From the NCBI GenBank assembly GCA_949987705.1, contig OX465282.1, forward strand, positions 68,631,922 through 68,695,921: DNA of 64,000 nucleotides. Reading direction: 5' to 3'. Positions 22,259 to 34,019 of the stretch are shown here, piece after piece. This DNA comes from Thereva unica (Eukaryota > Arthropoda > Insecta > Diptera > Therevidae). Within the stretch, counting starts at the first letter, position 1; each line of letters opens with the position of its first letter. A model generated the notes under the pieces. The model made no database searches, was not told the origin of the DNA, and saw only the letters and a program-made list of their open reading frames with translations. The translations under genes were made by a program, and so were the position numbers.

Positions 22259-23194
22259 CAGCGGGAAATATCAGACGTGCTTCCCACCGAAGCACACAAG
22301 AATCGCTTTTATCCCACTGCCAAAGGAACCCAGGGGGAAATGAAGCGATTCACAATCTGAATCGGTTCCTTTGAAGCAGAGAAGCGCTTCTCTTAGCCTT
22401 ACCGTACATTTCTTTTTTTAACATTGCATGTCCTAGCGCGGAGGCGATTCTATTAAGCTTATTTGTAACGATTCGAAATAGTCCAGTAAATAGGTACTTT
22501 TTCTTTGCAAAAAATACCGCACGCGATTTTTTTTACCAAATGTTTTTACATATTTTTATGAGCTTAAATTCAAAATGGCGTCATCCCCACCCTTATGCTT
22601 CACTTACAATGAAGGGAAACGCGTTTAATTCTATATCTCAGAAACTATGCGTTTTACGACAAAAATGTATATAATATTTTTTGTAGATAAATAAGTGATT
22701 TAACTTTTTTGTTCAGAATTTTTTTTGTAAAGTTAATATCTTCGGAGTTATAGTGCTTCAAACTTTATATATCACTTTCTTTGCGCTATATTTCGTTAAC
22801 GGTTAGCCCGCCATAAAAAAGTCCTTCCTAAGACTTATAGAACAATTATCTATAATTTTTGCTTTTGTCATTTTTACATAGGGCTTATATTTCACGAGTT
22901 ATAGTGCTTTAAATGTCGCAAAACGTAAATTCATAAAAAAAAAATTCCTAATATCTTTTTCTTTCCCCGTTTCATTTCAAAACTGATTATATCGTGTGTT
23001 GAGCTCATCTTTGCCCACATTTGCTGCCTTTACTTTTTTCTATAAAGTTCATATTTATGGATTTATTACACCTCAAAAGTTAATTGTAACGACAGCAATA
23101 CAATTATCTTCTAGGTTTGATTCCGTGGTCTTTGTCAGAGAAGACATACTATAGATCTCCTTGTTTTATGAACGTCCTTGGCAGGGTCTTCTAA

Positions 23195-23838
23195 CAATAT
23201 TTTCCTTCTAAAACCGGGAAGGGTCATATTCCGCAGTGCTTAAAATTTCCAAATATTGTTGCAAACAATATTCTCTTTCTTTACGCTTTCAGTGGTTGTG
23301 ACACAACGTCTTCAATATACGGCATGGGGAAAGAAAAAGTTTTATCCATTTTTCAAAAAAATCCACAACTCATAAATTCAGTAGAATTGTTTAAAGAAAA
23401 AGAAAAAATAGATCCACATATGGTTGCTGAAGCTGGAGAGCGTTTCTTTATTGAGCTGTATGGAGGTAGCTCGTCAGAAACCAATATTAATTCACTTAGA
23501 TTCAAATGTTTTGGAAAATCGGCTACAAAAACCAAAGTGAACTTATCAGCTCTGCTTATAACTAAAGATGCTGCTCGACTTCACTCATTTCGAGTATATC
23601 ATCAAGTGCAAACTTGGCTTAATAGTTATCAAGACCCAGAGGAATGGGGCTGGAAGCGAACAAGATTTGGCTTACAACCAGTCCCAATGACAATTGCTCC
23701 GGCACCAGAAAATTTATTAAAATTAATATCCTGCAAATGTAGGAAAAATTGTGGCGGTTCCTGTGGATGCAGTGGATGAAGTGGAGGAAATTGCAAAAAT
23801 GTGACGAACCTCCTTGAAGACAATGAAATAAGTAAATG
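23195..23838 (+). pseudogene. Unclassified GCDTTS/cysteine-rich transposon protein
   Basis: The frame is open from about 23195, earlier than the first ATG at 23324. It reads NNILFLYAFSGCDTTSSIYG, then MGKEKVLSIFQKN, EAGERFFIELYGG, then HSFRVYHQVQTWL and PEEWGWKRTRFGLQPV, and ends in a Cys cluster (CKCRKNCGGSCGCSG). A TGA at 23777-23779 interrupts the Cys cluster, after which SGGNCKN continues in the same frame. I recall similar GCDTTS-containing, C-terminally Cys-rich proteins among uncharacterised arthropod and cnidarian sequences, often repeated in genomes, but have no name or proven function for them. This is only the C-terminal part of such a protein. Confidence 0.6.
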
Positions 23839-25098
23839 AGAACATTTGCGAGTTTTCAAGTCTCCCAGATATATCATTCGACGAAGAAAACGTCGTCATT
23901 AGATGGCAGCTTCATTGGTCTATCCGATTGTCAACCGACATCGATATGAGACTAAATAACATGTTATAGCATCATTGTTTCGTTTTCTTGTGAATTAGGC
24001 CTACTGGGGCAACCACAATAAAAAACGCGCCAAAAACTCGACCTCCACCCTGGTGTGGAAAAGGGTTTGTACCTACGCCAACGAAATTTCTTTATTATTT
24101 GTATGAACATTAATGTGTATCTATATGAAACATTTGGCGCTGAATTGCGGCTTAAGTATAAATGCTAGAAAAAAATGTTTAAAGTAAAATTTCTACGGAA
24201 TTTTTTAACAAACAAATTTGTTAGTATAACTTGTCATCGTAAATAAATAGTTGACTAGATATTTGCAAAAAACCATTTTTAATAAACTTTTGAGGTGTAA
24301 TAAATCCATAAATATGAACTTTATAGAAAAAAGTAAAGGCAGCAAATGTGGGCAATGATGAGCTCAACACACGATATAATCAGTTTTGAAATGAAACGGG
24401 GAAAGAAAAAGATATTAGGAATTTTTTTTTATGAATTTACGTTTTGCGACATTTAAAGCACTATAACTCGTGAAATATAAGCCCTATGTAAAAATGACAA
24501 AAGCAAAAATTATAGATAATTGTGTGTTCTATAAGTCTTAGGAAGGACTTTTTTTATGGCGGGCTAACCGTTAACGAAATATAGTGCAAAGAAAGTGATA
24601 TATAAAGTTTGAAGCACTATAACACCGAAGATATTAACTTTACAAAAAAAAATTCTGAGCAAAAAAGTTAAATCACTTATTTATCTACAAAAAATATTAT
24701 ATACATTTTTGTCGTAAAACGCATAGTTTCTGAGATATAGAATTAAACGCGTTTCCCTTCATTGTAAGTGAAGCATAAGGGTGGGGATGACGCCATTTTG
24801 AATTTAAGCTCATAAAAATATGTAAAAACATTTGGTAAAAAAAAATCGCGTGCGGTATTTTTTGCATTACGAAGGCCTTTTTTTCGACCTATTTACTGGA
24901 CTAAAAGTGATTAATAATAATGCAGAAGGAAGCACAATTGGTTCGGTTCCCTTTTGCCAGTTGGGAAAAAGCTCTTTTTAGAGTTGACTTCCTACTGCTA
25001 TAGCTAAAAGTCTTATAATATTTTTATTTTATGTATCCAAATTGTTTATTTTTCCATTTGAGAAAAAATAGAGCATTTACCAGTTTTATGACACTAGT

Positions 25099-25298
25099 CT
25101 TCTTCTTCTTCTTTGATCCGTTAGCTGGCGGTCCGAGCGGGACGTTCCCGCAACGGATACGCTGCTGTCGGTGCCGCTTTGAAAAATGCGGTGTCTTGCC
25201 TAGTTTCTTCGGTCTTCGGAGTGACCGATTCTGGTCAACTCGGCAGGTCGACCACCCTCCTCCTTTCACACCCTGGGCTTGGGACCAGGCGACGGCGG
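25099..25298 (-). mobile_element. 200-bp retroposon with 17-bp target duplication
   Basis: Flanked by a perfect 17-base duplication AGTTTTATGACACTAGT (25082-25098 and 25299-25315). The + strand begins with CTT repeats, so in the minus orientation it ends in an AAGAAG-type tail, as a target-primed retroposon would. No box A/B promoter is evident, so it is either a truncated LINE end or an atypical SINE. It lies in the right arm of the long-inverted-repeat element. Confidence 0.85.
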
Positions 25299-25504
25299 AG
25301 TTTTATGACACTAGTACATTATCGTATACGGAAAGTATTAAAAAGTACGAATTTTTTCAATGCCCAGTTCATTGATAAAATGACTCTAAAAAATAATGAT
25401 TTTCTCTCTGGGACAACATGTGCTTATGAAAAGATTCCTTTGGCAGTGGTATAAAAGCGATTCTTTTGTGCTCCGGTTGGCAGCATGTCTAATATTTCCC
25501 GCTG

Positions 25505-25631
25505 GGAATGTTGTCCGCTATTGGCTAACATTTTGTGTCATTCAAGTTTTTGTCGTGTTGCTGATGTAGTGAAATGCATACGTAATTCTAGTTTTGTTAA
25601 AAGAGGATGCCAGAAAATCTATGGGCTTTGG
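25505..25631. other. Unassigned spacer
   Basis: A short stretch between two transposons. Nothing recognised. Confidence 0.3.
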
Positions 25632-25973
25632 TACCACCTCCAATAGCTATATGTAGTATGTCGTTGGATAGGTACTTAGTTTTTGGAGAAAGACGTAGGT
25701 GAAGTTGGCATTTAAAAAAAAACCCAAAAGCTGGACTTTGATGACCTATAACTCTTAAAGTTGGGACCCATTAATTTTACCACTCTAGATAGGTGGAGGC
25801 GTTCATTGGAAATGGGTTATAGGGTTACAAAAATACAGGGTGATATGTAAAACTCTATCATTGTACAGTTCTGATCGTATTTCTCAAAACGGACAAAGAT
25901 TAGTAACATAATAACTTATATTCAGCTCAAATACCCATCCAACGACATATTCCTAGCTATTGGAGGTGGCTAC
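25632..25973. mobile_element. About 340-bp MITE
   Basis: Inverted arms of roughly 42 bases (left begins TACCACCTCCAATAGCTA; right ends TAGCTATTGGAGGTGGCTA) include the shared ATGTCGTTGGAT. The interior is non-coding. The class is not determined because no clear target duplication was seen. Confidence 0.7.
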
Positions 25974-26839
25974 TAATATTTGCATTCTCCTTTATTAATT
26001 AGCTGTATCAGGGTGCGCCTCGCTGCACCCATCAATGTGGTGGATGGTGGTCGTTCAGCCCTTCCCGCAGCATTAGGATCAGGACAAACATAACCGTACC
26101 GCGTCCACACCGCATCCGCACCGTGTCGCGCAAAAATTAAACTCAAGAATTTGACGCGGTGCGGACACGGCGGACTGACTGGTAAAATTGTATATATTTA
26201 CTTTCTCAACGTGTATTGTCCGACACAAGGCCGTCGTGCGCGTGTGTGCCGGCCTTTATCCATTGTTAAATATTTACGTTAGGCATTTTCGAAATTAACT
26301 ACCCAATAAACCACAGTCGGATATCTTTTATGAATGGCAAATTACAAAAAACAATTAAAATTGTGCTATTGTGCCGATCGTCACATATTTACATATGTAT
26401 TTGATTGATTTGACGGAATGCATAATTCAGCATTTATGTGAGAATTGAATGTATAATTGTTTTTTACGGGTGAGGGTATTAGCCTCACGCCAACCTTACT
26501 TGGAAGGGACTAGCCCGATCATATTACCCTTCCCCTCTCTCATAGAATAGTTACCAGTGGTCACCGCTAGGAGGTTATGATCGCACTTCCATCAGTCCGA
26601 AATAGTTGCGGCACGTGCATGTTATGCTACATGTTATTCCCCCTACTCCGCTAATGGCTGACTACCATATATGTATATTAGCCCAGTGAGTAAACCGGAA
26701 CAACTGGAGAAGTAAGTAAACAAACAACCAAAACAAAATTTTTATCAACAAATAAATAGCACACGCCGCAATACATTAACTCACACAACCATAAATAAAA
26801 ATATAGTTTAGTAAACGATTTTACCATTTCTCATTTCAG
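25974..26839. other. Intronic or 5' flanking DNA of the host gene
   Basis: Holds the motif GTGCGCCTCGCTGCACCCAT near 26012, which recurs in similar form at about 60228. GC-rich imperfect palindromes (GCGTCCACACCGCATCCGCACC) lie near 26100-26165. It ends in the polypyrimidine tract and acceptor TTTCTCATTTCAG just before the exon. No coding sequence found. Confidence 0.5.
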
Positions 26840-27142
26840 ATGCTTTGGTATCAAAACTCATTTCTTTTGGATCCAACTGATAGACGATCTATGCACTCGA
26901 AGGATGACAGATATAGCCTCATTATCAGAAATTTTCAACATTCAGATTTTGGAAATTATAGCTGTGTGGCAGATAATGCTCTGGGAAGAACGAAAAAATA
27001 CATTGAAGTCTCCGGCAGGCCGGGCCCAGCAGAATTTATATCTCCAGCGATGAGTGGAGCATTGGATCATTATAATTTGACATGGACAATAGAATCTATT
27101 CCTTCACTAGAGGAAATAAAACTACTTTACAGGAGATTGTTG
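26840..27142 (+). CDS. Host Ig/FN3 cell-adhesion protein, exon with Ig end and FN3 start
   Basis: A 303-base exon (101 codons) bounded by the acceptor TCATTTCAG and a donor at TTG|GTAAAA, phase 0 at both ends. It encodes the second half of an Ig domain, with the characteristic DFGNYSCVADNALG (the Asp-x-Gly-x-Tyr-x-Cys signature), then the linker SGRPGPAEF and the start of an FN3 domain (YNLTWTIESIPSLEEIKLLYRR). The order Ig then FN3 with a C-terminal anchor is that of the insect klingon/wrapper/Lachesin-like surface proteins that act in neuron-glia and cell-cell adhesion. I cannot fix the ortholog. The upstream Ig exons were not found in the window. The reading frame past the donor to 27214 is intron. 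Confidence 0.85.
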
Positions 27143-27728
27143 GTAAAAAATGTTTATATTTTTCATTATTTTTTAAACACAATGGCGTGGTTAAGGAAAT
27201 GTTATTTCTCATAGTATAATCGTATGGGACTTAAATGATCTCTCAGAAGTAAAGGTAGCTTTAGTTCAGTCTAAACAAAATCTTCGCCTACTTTTTCTAA
27301 AATAATATTACGGAAGACATCGACTACATAACTAAATCATTGGATTTTTATTTTTTATATAATTTAAAGTATAAAAAAATGTATTACTTTGTCCAAAAGG
27401 TTATAATATCTTCTAAAGACTACAAAGAACATGGCACAACAACCTAAAACCGATTTTTATGCAAGACTACAGATAACCCAAATAAGACCCTCATTGTAGT
27501 TCGGCCGTTCCCTCTTCTTCTACACAACTGTAAACATTTGCTATGTCTCCACGATGATTTATTAAAACCAATTTTTTAGAAGAAAGGGGCAAAACCGCAC
27601 AAGGGAGGTATTGTAACTAGCACAACGTCTCTGCGCATGTTAAAAATGAGGTCGCTTATTTGCGGGTGAACATTATGTACATATTTTGATTTTACTTTAA
27701 AATCAATCCTCAAAACTAGAAATGGGTA
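27143..27728. other. Start of the 13.9-kb intron
   Basis: AT-rich intron sequence with no gene recognised. The intron runs to 41019 and holds the BEL/Pao composite, a TTAA element and several MITEs. Confidence 0.5.
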
Positions 27729-27868
27729 AAGCCTGAACCAAATATGACGTGCCGCACGATCGTACGTACCCCAATGTACGAACTAGAATGTTCATAATGG
27801 TACGTATGGTTGCGTTCGTGATGGTACGTATGGTTACGGTAGGGCACGTCATATTTGGTTCAAGCTTT
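27729..27868. mobile_element. 140-bp MITE
   Basis: Terminal inverted repeats AGCCTGAACCAAATATGACG and its near complement enclose about 85 bases that are themselves palindromic around GGTACGTATGGTT. Non-coding. No certain target duplication. Confidence 0.7.
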
Positions 27869-28759
27869 TAATTCAGATCTGTCACTTCAAGGATCCACAT
27901 CTTTAAAATGAATCAATTAATCGGTTTGTGGTTCTGACCCGATTTTCGACCCCACCGCTCCCCTTGGTGAGTTTTCGTGAGAATTGGCGCGACCCCTCCT
28001 CCGTTTTTACACTAAAAATACCTAGGTATATATGAGCGTAACCACAACATTTAATTATAGATAACTAATAATTCGAACTCCTACTTGCCCCTCTTCTATT
28101 CCACTCGTTTTTTTTCTTTGTGGACGCACCACTACCAAAACAAGAGCATACTCAACAAGAATTTCATTACGCTAAAATTCGATGAGGGGTCTGTCGAAAA
28201 AGCTTGAAGGGATTACTGAAAAGACTAAATTATAAGTGAAAACAGGTGAGTTCAAATATTAAACTATTTATTATAAGGGCACGCTACAAGGTGGTTCATG
28301 ACGAACTGAACTCTAAAAATCAGAAAATTTTTCTCTTCAAAACCATCCTGGAATCACCGCTGAAAATATTAGCCATGTAGTGTAGTGCAACAGAGGATTT
28401 ATTGAACGTCTGATGACCTATACACTTGAGAATTAGGGGATGAGTATTTTAAATCTTTTAAACGGCGATATCTCGTGAACAGCGACTCGTACGGGAAAAT
28501 GTATAATATCATTTTATGTAGATAATCGCATGATCTACAAACTTTGTAAACAATATTTTAGGATAGGACTTTCCGTTTAAGAGATATTAGCCAAAACCGA
28601 AATTTTCTGTTTTTAGGGGGTTGTTTTTAGGGGTAGCATACAACCGATTTTCCGAAACTTTTTTTTAACATATTCTACTCACGAAAAACTATATTTTGTG
28701 AGTTAACATTTAGTCTGACTCTGTCGACTGAACTATAATGAAATAACAAAAATAGCGTT
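27869..28759. other. Unassigned intron DNA
   Basis: No gene. The stretch near 28440-28640 (CGATATCTCGTGAAC, TTCCGTTTAAGAGATATTAGCC) has the flavour of the non-coding arms of long-inverted-repeat transposons, but no partner arm was found. Confidence 0.35.
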
Positions 28760-29600
28760 TTGTTAAATGAATATTTACAGCGTTCTGGCGGTACTTTGGT
28801 GACGGGGAAATGTTCTGGCAATAATTTTTATAAATAGAGAATACCATCAAAAATAATCTCCTGAAAATTCGTGACTAATACTATACCAAAATTGAACTTT
28901 ATTTCCTACCCCCTTTGTAATTTTAGGGTACTACCAGCGAGCAATAAGAAGAGTGATTAGGTAGAGCTCAAGGACAAGTAAAAGAGATATGTTTAACTCT
29001 AAGAAGAAATAAGCAATAACATAAATGAAAAATTAAAAAAAAATATTAACAAACACGCGATGCAGATATCTTCTATGCAAAAAGCACAAGAGTATGAACG
29101 AAACAGAAATTTTCCTTGATTCTCCTTCCTATTGCAATGTTTATATTCAAATGGAGGCAACGTGGGAACAGAGCACGTGTCGGTATAGAATTTGAGTATG
29201 TATGCGGTTAAATTTCGTGTTGGTACAGCACTCGCGTTACTTGATTACACTTGTATTGTCCATTATTGTTCATTCGCACTTCCCCTTCATTTTTTATCTT
29301 TCTTTCACACACATTGCGTATAATGTGAAAGTAATGCTACCTCCTTTTATCATAGATATTACATCTGTGATATTTTGACTTTTTCACTCGCATTGAAATT
29401 TTTATCAGCTGATCTCAAGGACAATGAAACATTTTTAAAAATTTGTTCTAGCTCATCACTCTTATTATTATTGCTCGCTGGTACTACATTCCGGCCACTG
29501 GGGTTGCCAGAACTAGCTTTTATTGTTCAGCAGGTGTATAAGATTCAGTGTGGAAATTTTCATGACTAATGAAATGACAACCCAAAATACGTCGCTGGCT
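28760..29600. repeat. Imperfect inverted repeat around AT-rich DNA
   Basis: The region 28929-28980 (TACCAGCGAGCAATAAGAAG, then AGCTCAAGGACAA) is matched in complement at 29413-29485, and weaker similarity continues outward to about 28790 and 29575. It may be a degraded foldback element. The frame at 29375-29569 is part of it. Confidence 0.5.
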
Positions 29601-29710
29601 CTTCCTCTATAAAGAATGCTGTGCATAAGTGTTACCAAAATGCTTCCCTGGTTTTAATTAATTGCGCTTCCTTCTCTTCTCTATTCAAAGGTTTGTGGTA
29701 TGAGACTGTT

Positions 29711-31560
29711 CAGGCGCGGATCTAGGATTTTTTTCCGGGGGTGGGGGGGTCACAGGATAGAAAAAATGGGATTTGGGTTTGACCCCTTCGGTCCACACGA
29801 TTAACTTCCCAGTATGATGAACGTAGATGGTATAAACTGTATTCTTACGTTTAGCACTAATGGAAAATTGGCTAGTATTAGAACTGATGACAAAGCACTC
29901 CCGAGAGAAGCTAGTTCAAGTAACTATAATAGTGGTAAATCCACAAGATTTTTCTAGAGAATTTGTTTTTCCTGAACTTTAGCAAACAAACTTTTCCTCC
30001 GAATTTCGTCCGTTGCACTAAAACGGGGGTTCAAACTCGTACTCAAGCACCGTTAACAAACTGGGAAGCGAACGACTTCAATTGGAAATTCCAAGATTTT
30101 CCAGAGATATTAGCAAAACTGTAACTGAAAACTACTTGTCAGACTTGACCAAAAAGAACAAATTTTGCCGTAACTACTGGAATTCCTGTGATGAACCACA
30201 ATTTCCTCAAACGGTATCACGCGTATAAAACAATTCCCCGTCAAAAAGTGCAAATAAGTGAAGTGAAATTCGTGATTTTGTAAAAGGTATCGAAATTTTT
30301 GCACGATTTTTAAAAGTTGTCGGATTTTGAAAAGTGATGTTTTGTTCGAAGGCTATCGCTATGAAAAACCCAAAAAGGTCACTTCGTTTAGAATGGGTTT
30401 CATTCCATCGAGTTTATTAGATATTAGCGAAACTTGTCAATTTAAGGTCTTTTTGACAATTAGCCGAAGTTTTTCTATTTAAACAAAAAAGACCCGACCG
30501 AATAATATGAAATTTTTTTCAGAGCATTTCTTCGTTAATATTCTTTTTTCGGCACCTCAATGACGTCGATATAGTTTTTGGTTTGGCGCGGTTTCGTGCA
30601 GGTACAAAATTCACGAACGTCGTTTAAACAAAAAACGGTTCGACCGAATCTCATGAAAATCTTTTCAGACCATATTTTGGTTTATACTCTTCGAACAGCA
30701 CGTCAACTAAGTCGATATCTTTTATAGTTCGCGCGATATCGTTCAGGTACAACAATCACGTATGTCATTATTTAAACTAAAAAACCACTCGACCGAATAT
30801 TATAAAAATCTTTTCAGATAATATTGTCGCTAATACGCTTCGAATGGCACCTCAAGTAAGTCAATATCTTTCGTGGTTCGGGCGATATCGTGCAGGTACA
30901 AAAATCACTTACGCCGCTTAAACGAACACACGGCTCGACCGAATTTTATGAAAATCTTTTCAGACCATATTTCGGTTAATACACTTCAAACGACACCTCA
31001 ACGAATTCGATATCTTTCGAAAAAATGACCACATACGTACGCGCACACACACATACTTCCTCCCAATTTTTTGCTTAAAATGTTCCTGGGACCTGGAAAG
31101 ATGAAAATCCTCGAAAATTTCGATTTCATTTTTCGGACCGATTACAATAACTTCCTATACTGGGAAGTTAATAACAAAAATAACCAAATAAACAACACTA
31201 GCCGAATTTTTTCAATGAATAAATAACAAATTCAGAATAACCTTAGATGATAGTATTATAAAGTATAGCTACAATTCAAATATAGAAAAAATAATAAAAA
31301 AGTCAGTCTTGTGTAAGAAAACTATCAATTTTGTTGATTCAGTCATTTTTTGATTCCAATTTTTTCAGAGTGCAAAAAAGTAAGTTAATTTCAGTCGTTT
31401 GGTTAGTTTCAGGTTTTTATGTTTGCAAAAACTAGGTTTTGTTCGTTTGATTTTTTTTTGTTTTTCGGTTTGCAAAATATTGTTTCAGCTCTATTTTTTG
31501 AAATGCGGGCTGTTTTGGGGGGGGTCATGACCCCGGTGACCCTCCCTTGAATCCGCGCCT
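29711..31560. mobile_element. hAT-like repeat disrupted by a TTAA element
   Basis: The ends AGGCGCGGATCTAGG and its partial complement (TTGAATCCGCGCCT), each next to G- or C-runs, resemble the CAGNGGCGGATCC-type termini of hAT elements. The TTAA element at 29805-31167 sits inside. No exact 8-base duplication could be shown, so the class is tentative. No transposase is present. Confidence 0.5.
29805..31167 (+). mobile_element. TTAA-flanked non-autonomous element, copy 2 (1363 bp)
   Basis: The same 11-base ends (CTTCCCAGTAT) and TTAA borders (29801-29804 and 31168-31171) as at 9679-11057, in opposite orientation. About three of the ~147-base internal repeats are visible at 30480-31040 (GATATCGTGCAGGTAC blocks near 30588, 30730 and 30881). 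Short frames in it are not genes. Confidence 0.75.
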
Positions 31561-31786
31561 TCTGTTAGATATAGCTGTTCTACTTGTCAGATTATAACCT
31601 GAAGGTAATATCAAAAATTACTCAGAAAGATACGACACTGTAATCCTTTCTGTGCGAAGAAAAAGGAAAGTAAAAATCTATGATCTTCTGTCTATTCATA
31701 TACGCGCTCCGGAATGGCGAGAGGGCGGAGCAACGGCAAACTACACAAACACATGCAGAGCAGGAAGTACACGAAAATGATACATC
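31172..31786. other. Unassigned intron DNA
   Basis: Beyond the end of the hAT-like repeat at 31560 there is no recognised element until the LTR. The last five bases, ACATC (31782-31786), are the left target duplication of the BEL/Pao composite. Confidence 0.5.
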
Positions 31787-32000
31787 TGTTGAAAATCTAC
31801 ATACATATATTCGTACATCTATACTCTGACTCATCATTCTAGCGTGAGAGAGATCAGTTGCGACGATTAAGCCGGACAGTGCGCTAGTACCGAAAACACC
31901 GCTTTAAAGATTTAATAAAGTTTTGTTATATAAAACGTGTCTTTTCTTTCGATTACGTAGTTATCCTTTCTTTTTTATCCCGCTGAGTTTATTTTTGACA
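31787..32000 (+). repeat. Left outer LTR of the BEL/Pao composite
   Basis: A 214-base LTR from TGTTGAAAATC to TTTTTGACA. It contains AATAAAG-type signals (TTTAATAAAGTT) and differs from the right LTR by about one base (GACGATT against GACGGTT). At 32001-32035 it is followed by a damaged copy of the primer site and leader (CGAAACCCGGGATTTATAAA), then by CCAA, the complement of the primer-site start. Confidence 0.9.
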
Positions 32001-32035
32001 TTGAAAACGAAACCCGGGATTTATAAAGTAACCAA

Positions 32036-32225
32036 TGTCAAAAATAAACTCAGCGGGATAAAAAAGAAAGGATAACTACGTAATCGAAAGAAAAGACACG
32101 TTTTATATAACAAAACTTTATTAAATCTTTAAAGCGGTGTTTTCGGTACTAGCGCACTGTCCGGCTTAATCGTCGCAACTGATCTCTCTCACGCTAGAAT
32201 GATGAGTCAGAGTATAGATGTACGA
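32036..32225 (-). repeat. Inverted inner LTR, truncated by about 27 bp
   Basis: Read on the minus strand, this is the LTR without its first ~27 bases. It is joined directly to pol at a short shared CTACATACAT motif. The join deletes about 480 bases of the pol C-terminus that survive in the + copy at 37983-38462. Confidence 0.85.
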
Positions 32226-34002
32226 AAAATGTATGTAGTTGCTCTGAAGTGAGCGTAGATCGTCCAACTGTGACCCGTAGTATCTCCTTAACACTTTTAA
32301 CTAGGCGCTCCCAAAAGCCACCCCACCAGGGGGCACGCTCAGCTATGAAACTCCATTCTATCCCATGGTTACTAATGAAACCTTGTAATTGATCTGAGTA
32401 TACTATATCTCCAAGTTGTTTGAGATCTTTAGATGCTCTTTTGAAGGTCATAGCATTATCTGAGATGAATCTTTTAGGAGTTCCTCTGCGCGATATAAAG
32501 CGCCTTATTGCCAGAATACAGGAATCGTTGTTCAAGCTAGGAACCAGTTCAAGATGAATGGCACGAACGGTAGCGCACGTAAATAATAAAATATACACCT
32601 TAGATGTAGCGATATCTCCGTCTGAAAGCTTCACATAAAGAGGGCCAGCAAAGTCTATGCCCGTTGTTTCAAACGGCCGTGAAGCATTTAATCTACTTCT
32701 AGGTAGAGGTGCAAAAGGCTGAACAGCAGGCTTTCCCTTAAGGCGTTTACAAACGCCGCATTTCGCTAACGTTGATTTCACCAGCTGACGAGCTCTTAGA
32801 ATCCAAAATTTCTCTCTAATGCGTACTAATGTAGTGTTGACTCCTCCGTGGAGTACTCGCTCGTGAGCGTCTAAAACAATAAGTTTTGAAAAATAACAAT
32901 TTTTTGGTATAATTACTGGAAATTCTGCATCATATTCCATACTCGCTTCTTGTAGCCGAGTTTTAACTCGCAGCAAACCATTTTCATCCAAAACAGGATC
33001 TAAGGAATAAATACTAGACGAAGATATTGACTTCCCACCTTGTAACGCTTTTATTTCTGCACTGTAAAACTGTCGTTGTACGAGCTGAATCCAAACTAAC
33101 TCGGCCTTCTGAAGTTCGTTAGCTAATATATGAAGACTGGTATGTGAATCCTTTCGATGAAAAATGAAACGCAGCACGTATGCTGTTACTCGGAGAAGCC
33201 TTCGATAATTACTAAATTTTGTAATATCAACAGGTAGAACTTCTGTCTGGTTAACTTCTGGCCTGTATCCTTCATCTGCAGCCATAAGGCAGGTTAGAGG
33301 CGACGTATTGTTAAGTTTGCAATTAGTTTGCGGCGAAGGCCAATCCTCAATCTTATTTGACAACCAGAGTGGTCCATGGAGCCACACTGATGCATGAACC
33401 AGTTTAACTGCACTTATCCCACGTGTCAGCAGGTCGGCAGGATTTTGATCTCCAGGGCAATGTTTCCAAGTAGCATTCTCAGTTAAATTCCTGATTTCAG
33501 TCACACGATGCACAATGTAAGGTTTCCATCTTCTTATATCTCCGTTTATCCAGTGGAGCGCGATGTTTGAGTCTGACCACAAGAATGCACAATCCCAGGT
33601 TACGTCAAGATTTTTCTGCAGGAAACTCAAGAGGCGCGATGCTATCAAGGCAGCGGTCAATTCCAGCTTTGGTAAAGTGAGTTCGGAATCACCGGACGAT
33701 TTAATGGGTGCAACTCTATTCCTCGAAGTAAGATACCTTACGCTAATGTCACCATCTTCGTTTAAGCTTCTGATATAGGCGACTACTCCGTAGGCACTGA
33801 GACTAGCATCAGCAAATATGTGGAGTTGTACGTTGGTACGGTTAGAACTAGTGAAGACACATCTGGGTAATACCATATTATTTAATACTTGCATATCCGC
33901 GATACAGGAATTCCAAGTTGTTAAGAGTTGGGGAGGCAGAGGCTCATTCCATTCAAGTTTAGATTTCCAAGTTTCCTGAAACAGTATCTTCAATCTTACC
34001 AC
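32226..34002 (-). pseudogene. BEL/Pao pol: RNase H and integrase
   Basis: The frame from 34002 continues the RT connection, then RNase H (QLHIFADASLSAYGVVAYI, LPKLELTAALIASRLL, WSDSNIALHWI). It then gives the integrase HHCC finger (HERVLHGG, CGVCKRLKG) and the catalytic core (TTGIDFAGPLYV, FISDNAMTF, and WWGGFWERLVKSVKE). The protein ends in LHTFF, where the sequence jumps into the LTR, so the C-terminal domain after the core is lost. A 1-base shift at about 34010-34020 separates it from the RT. Function cannot be retained. Confidence 0.9.
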
Positions 34003-34019
34003 GAAGGGTCCAAGTATAC

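Larger units (their letters stand above)
22259..25504. mobile_element. Long-inverted-repeat transposon with a cysteine-rich protein
   Basis: The outer ends CAGCGGGAAATAT and ATATTTCCCGCTG begin inverted arms of about 0.8 kb (22259-23084) and 1.2 kb (24281-25504). The inner 600 bases of the arms are nearly identical. The right arm is longer because a 200-bp retroposon inserted at 25099. The unique centre (23085-24280) holds a coding fragment with a GCDTTS motif. I do not recognise the superfamily. No target duplication was found next to these ends, so the true ends may lie slightly elsewhere. Confidence 0.75.

Noticed and set aside
23777..23779. TGA as a selenocysteine codon
   Set aside because: No stem-loop or family precedent was seen, and the protein belongs to a decayed mobile element. 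A point mutation is simpler.
29375..29569. 64-codon frame with a leucine run
   Set aside because: It lies in one arm of an imperfect inverted repeat and shows no signal peptide start context or domain.
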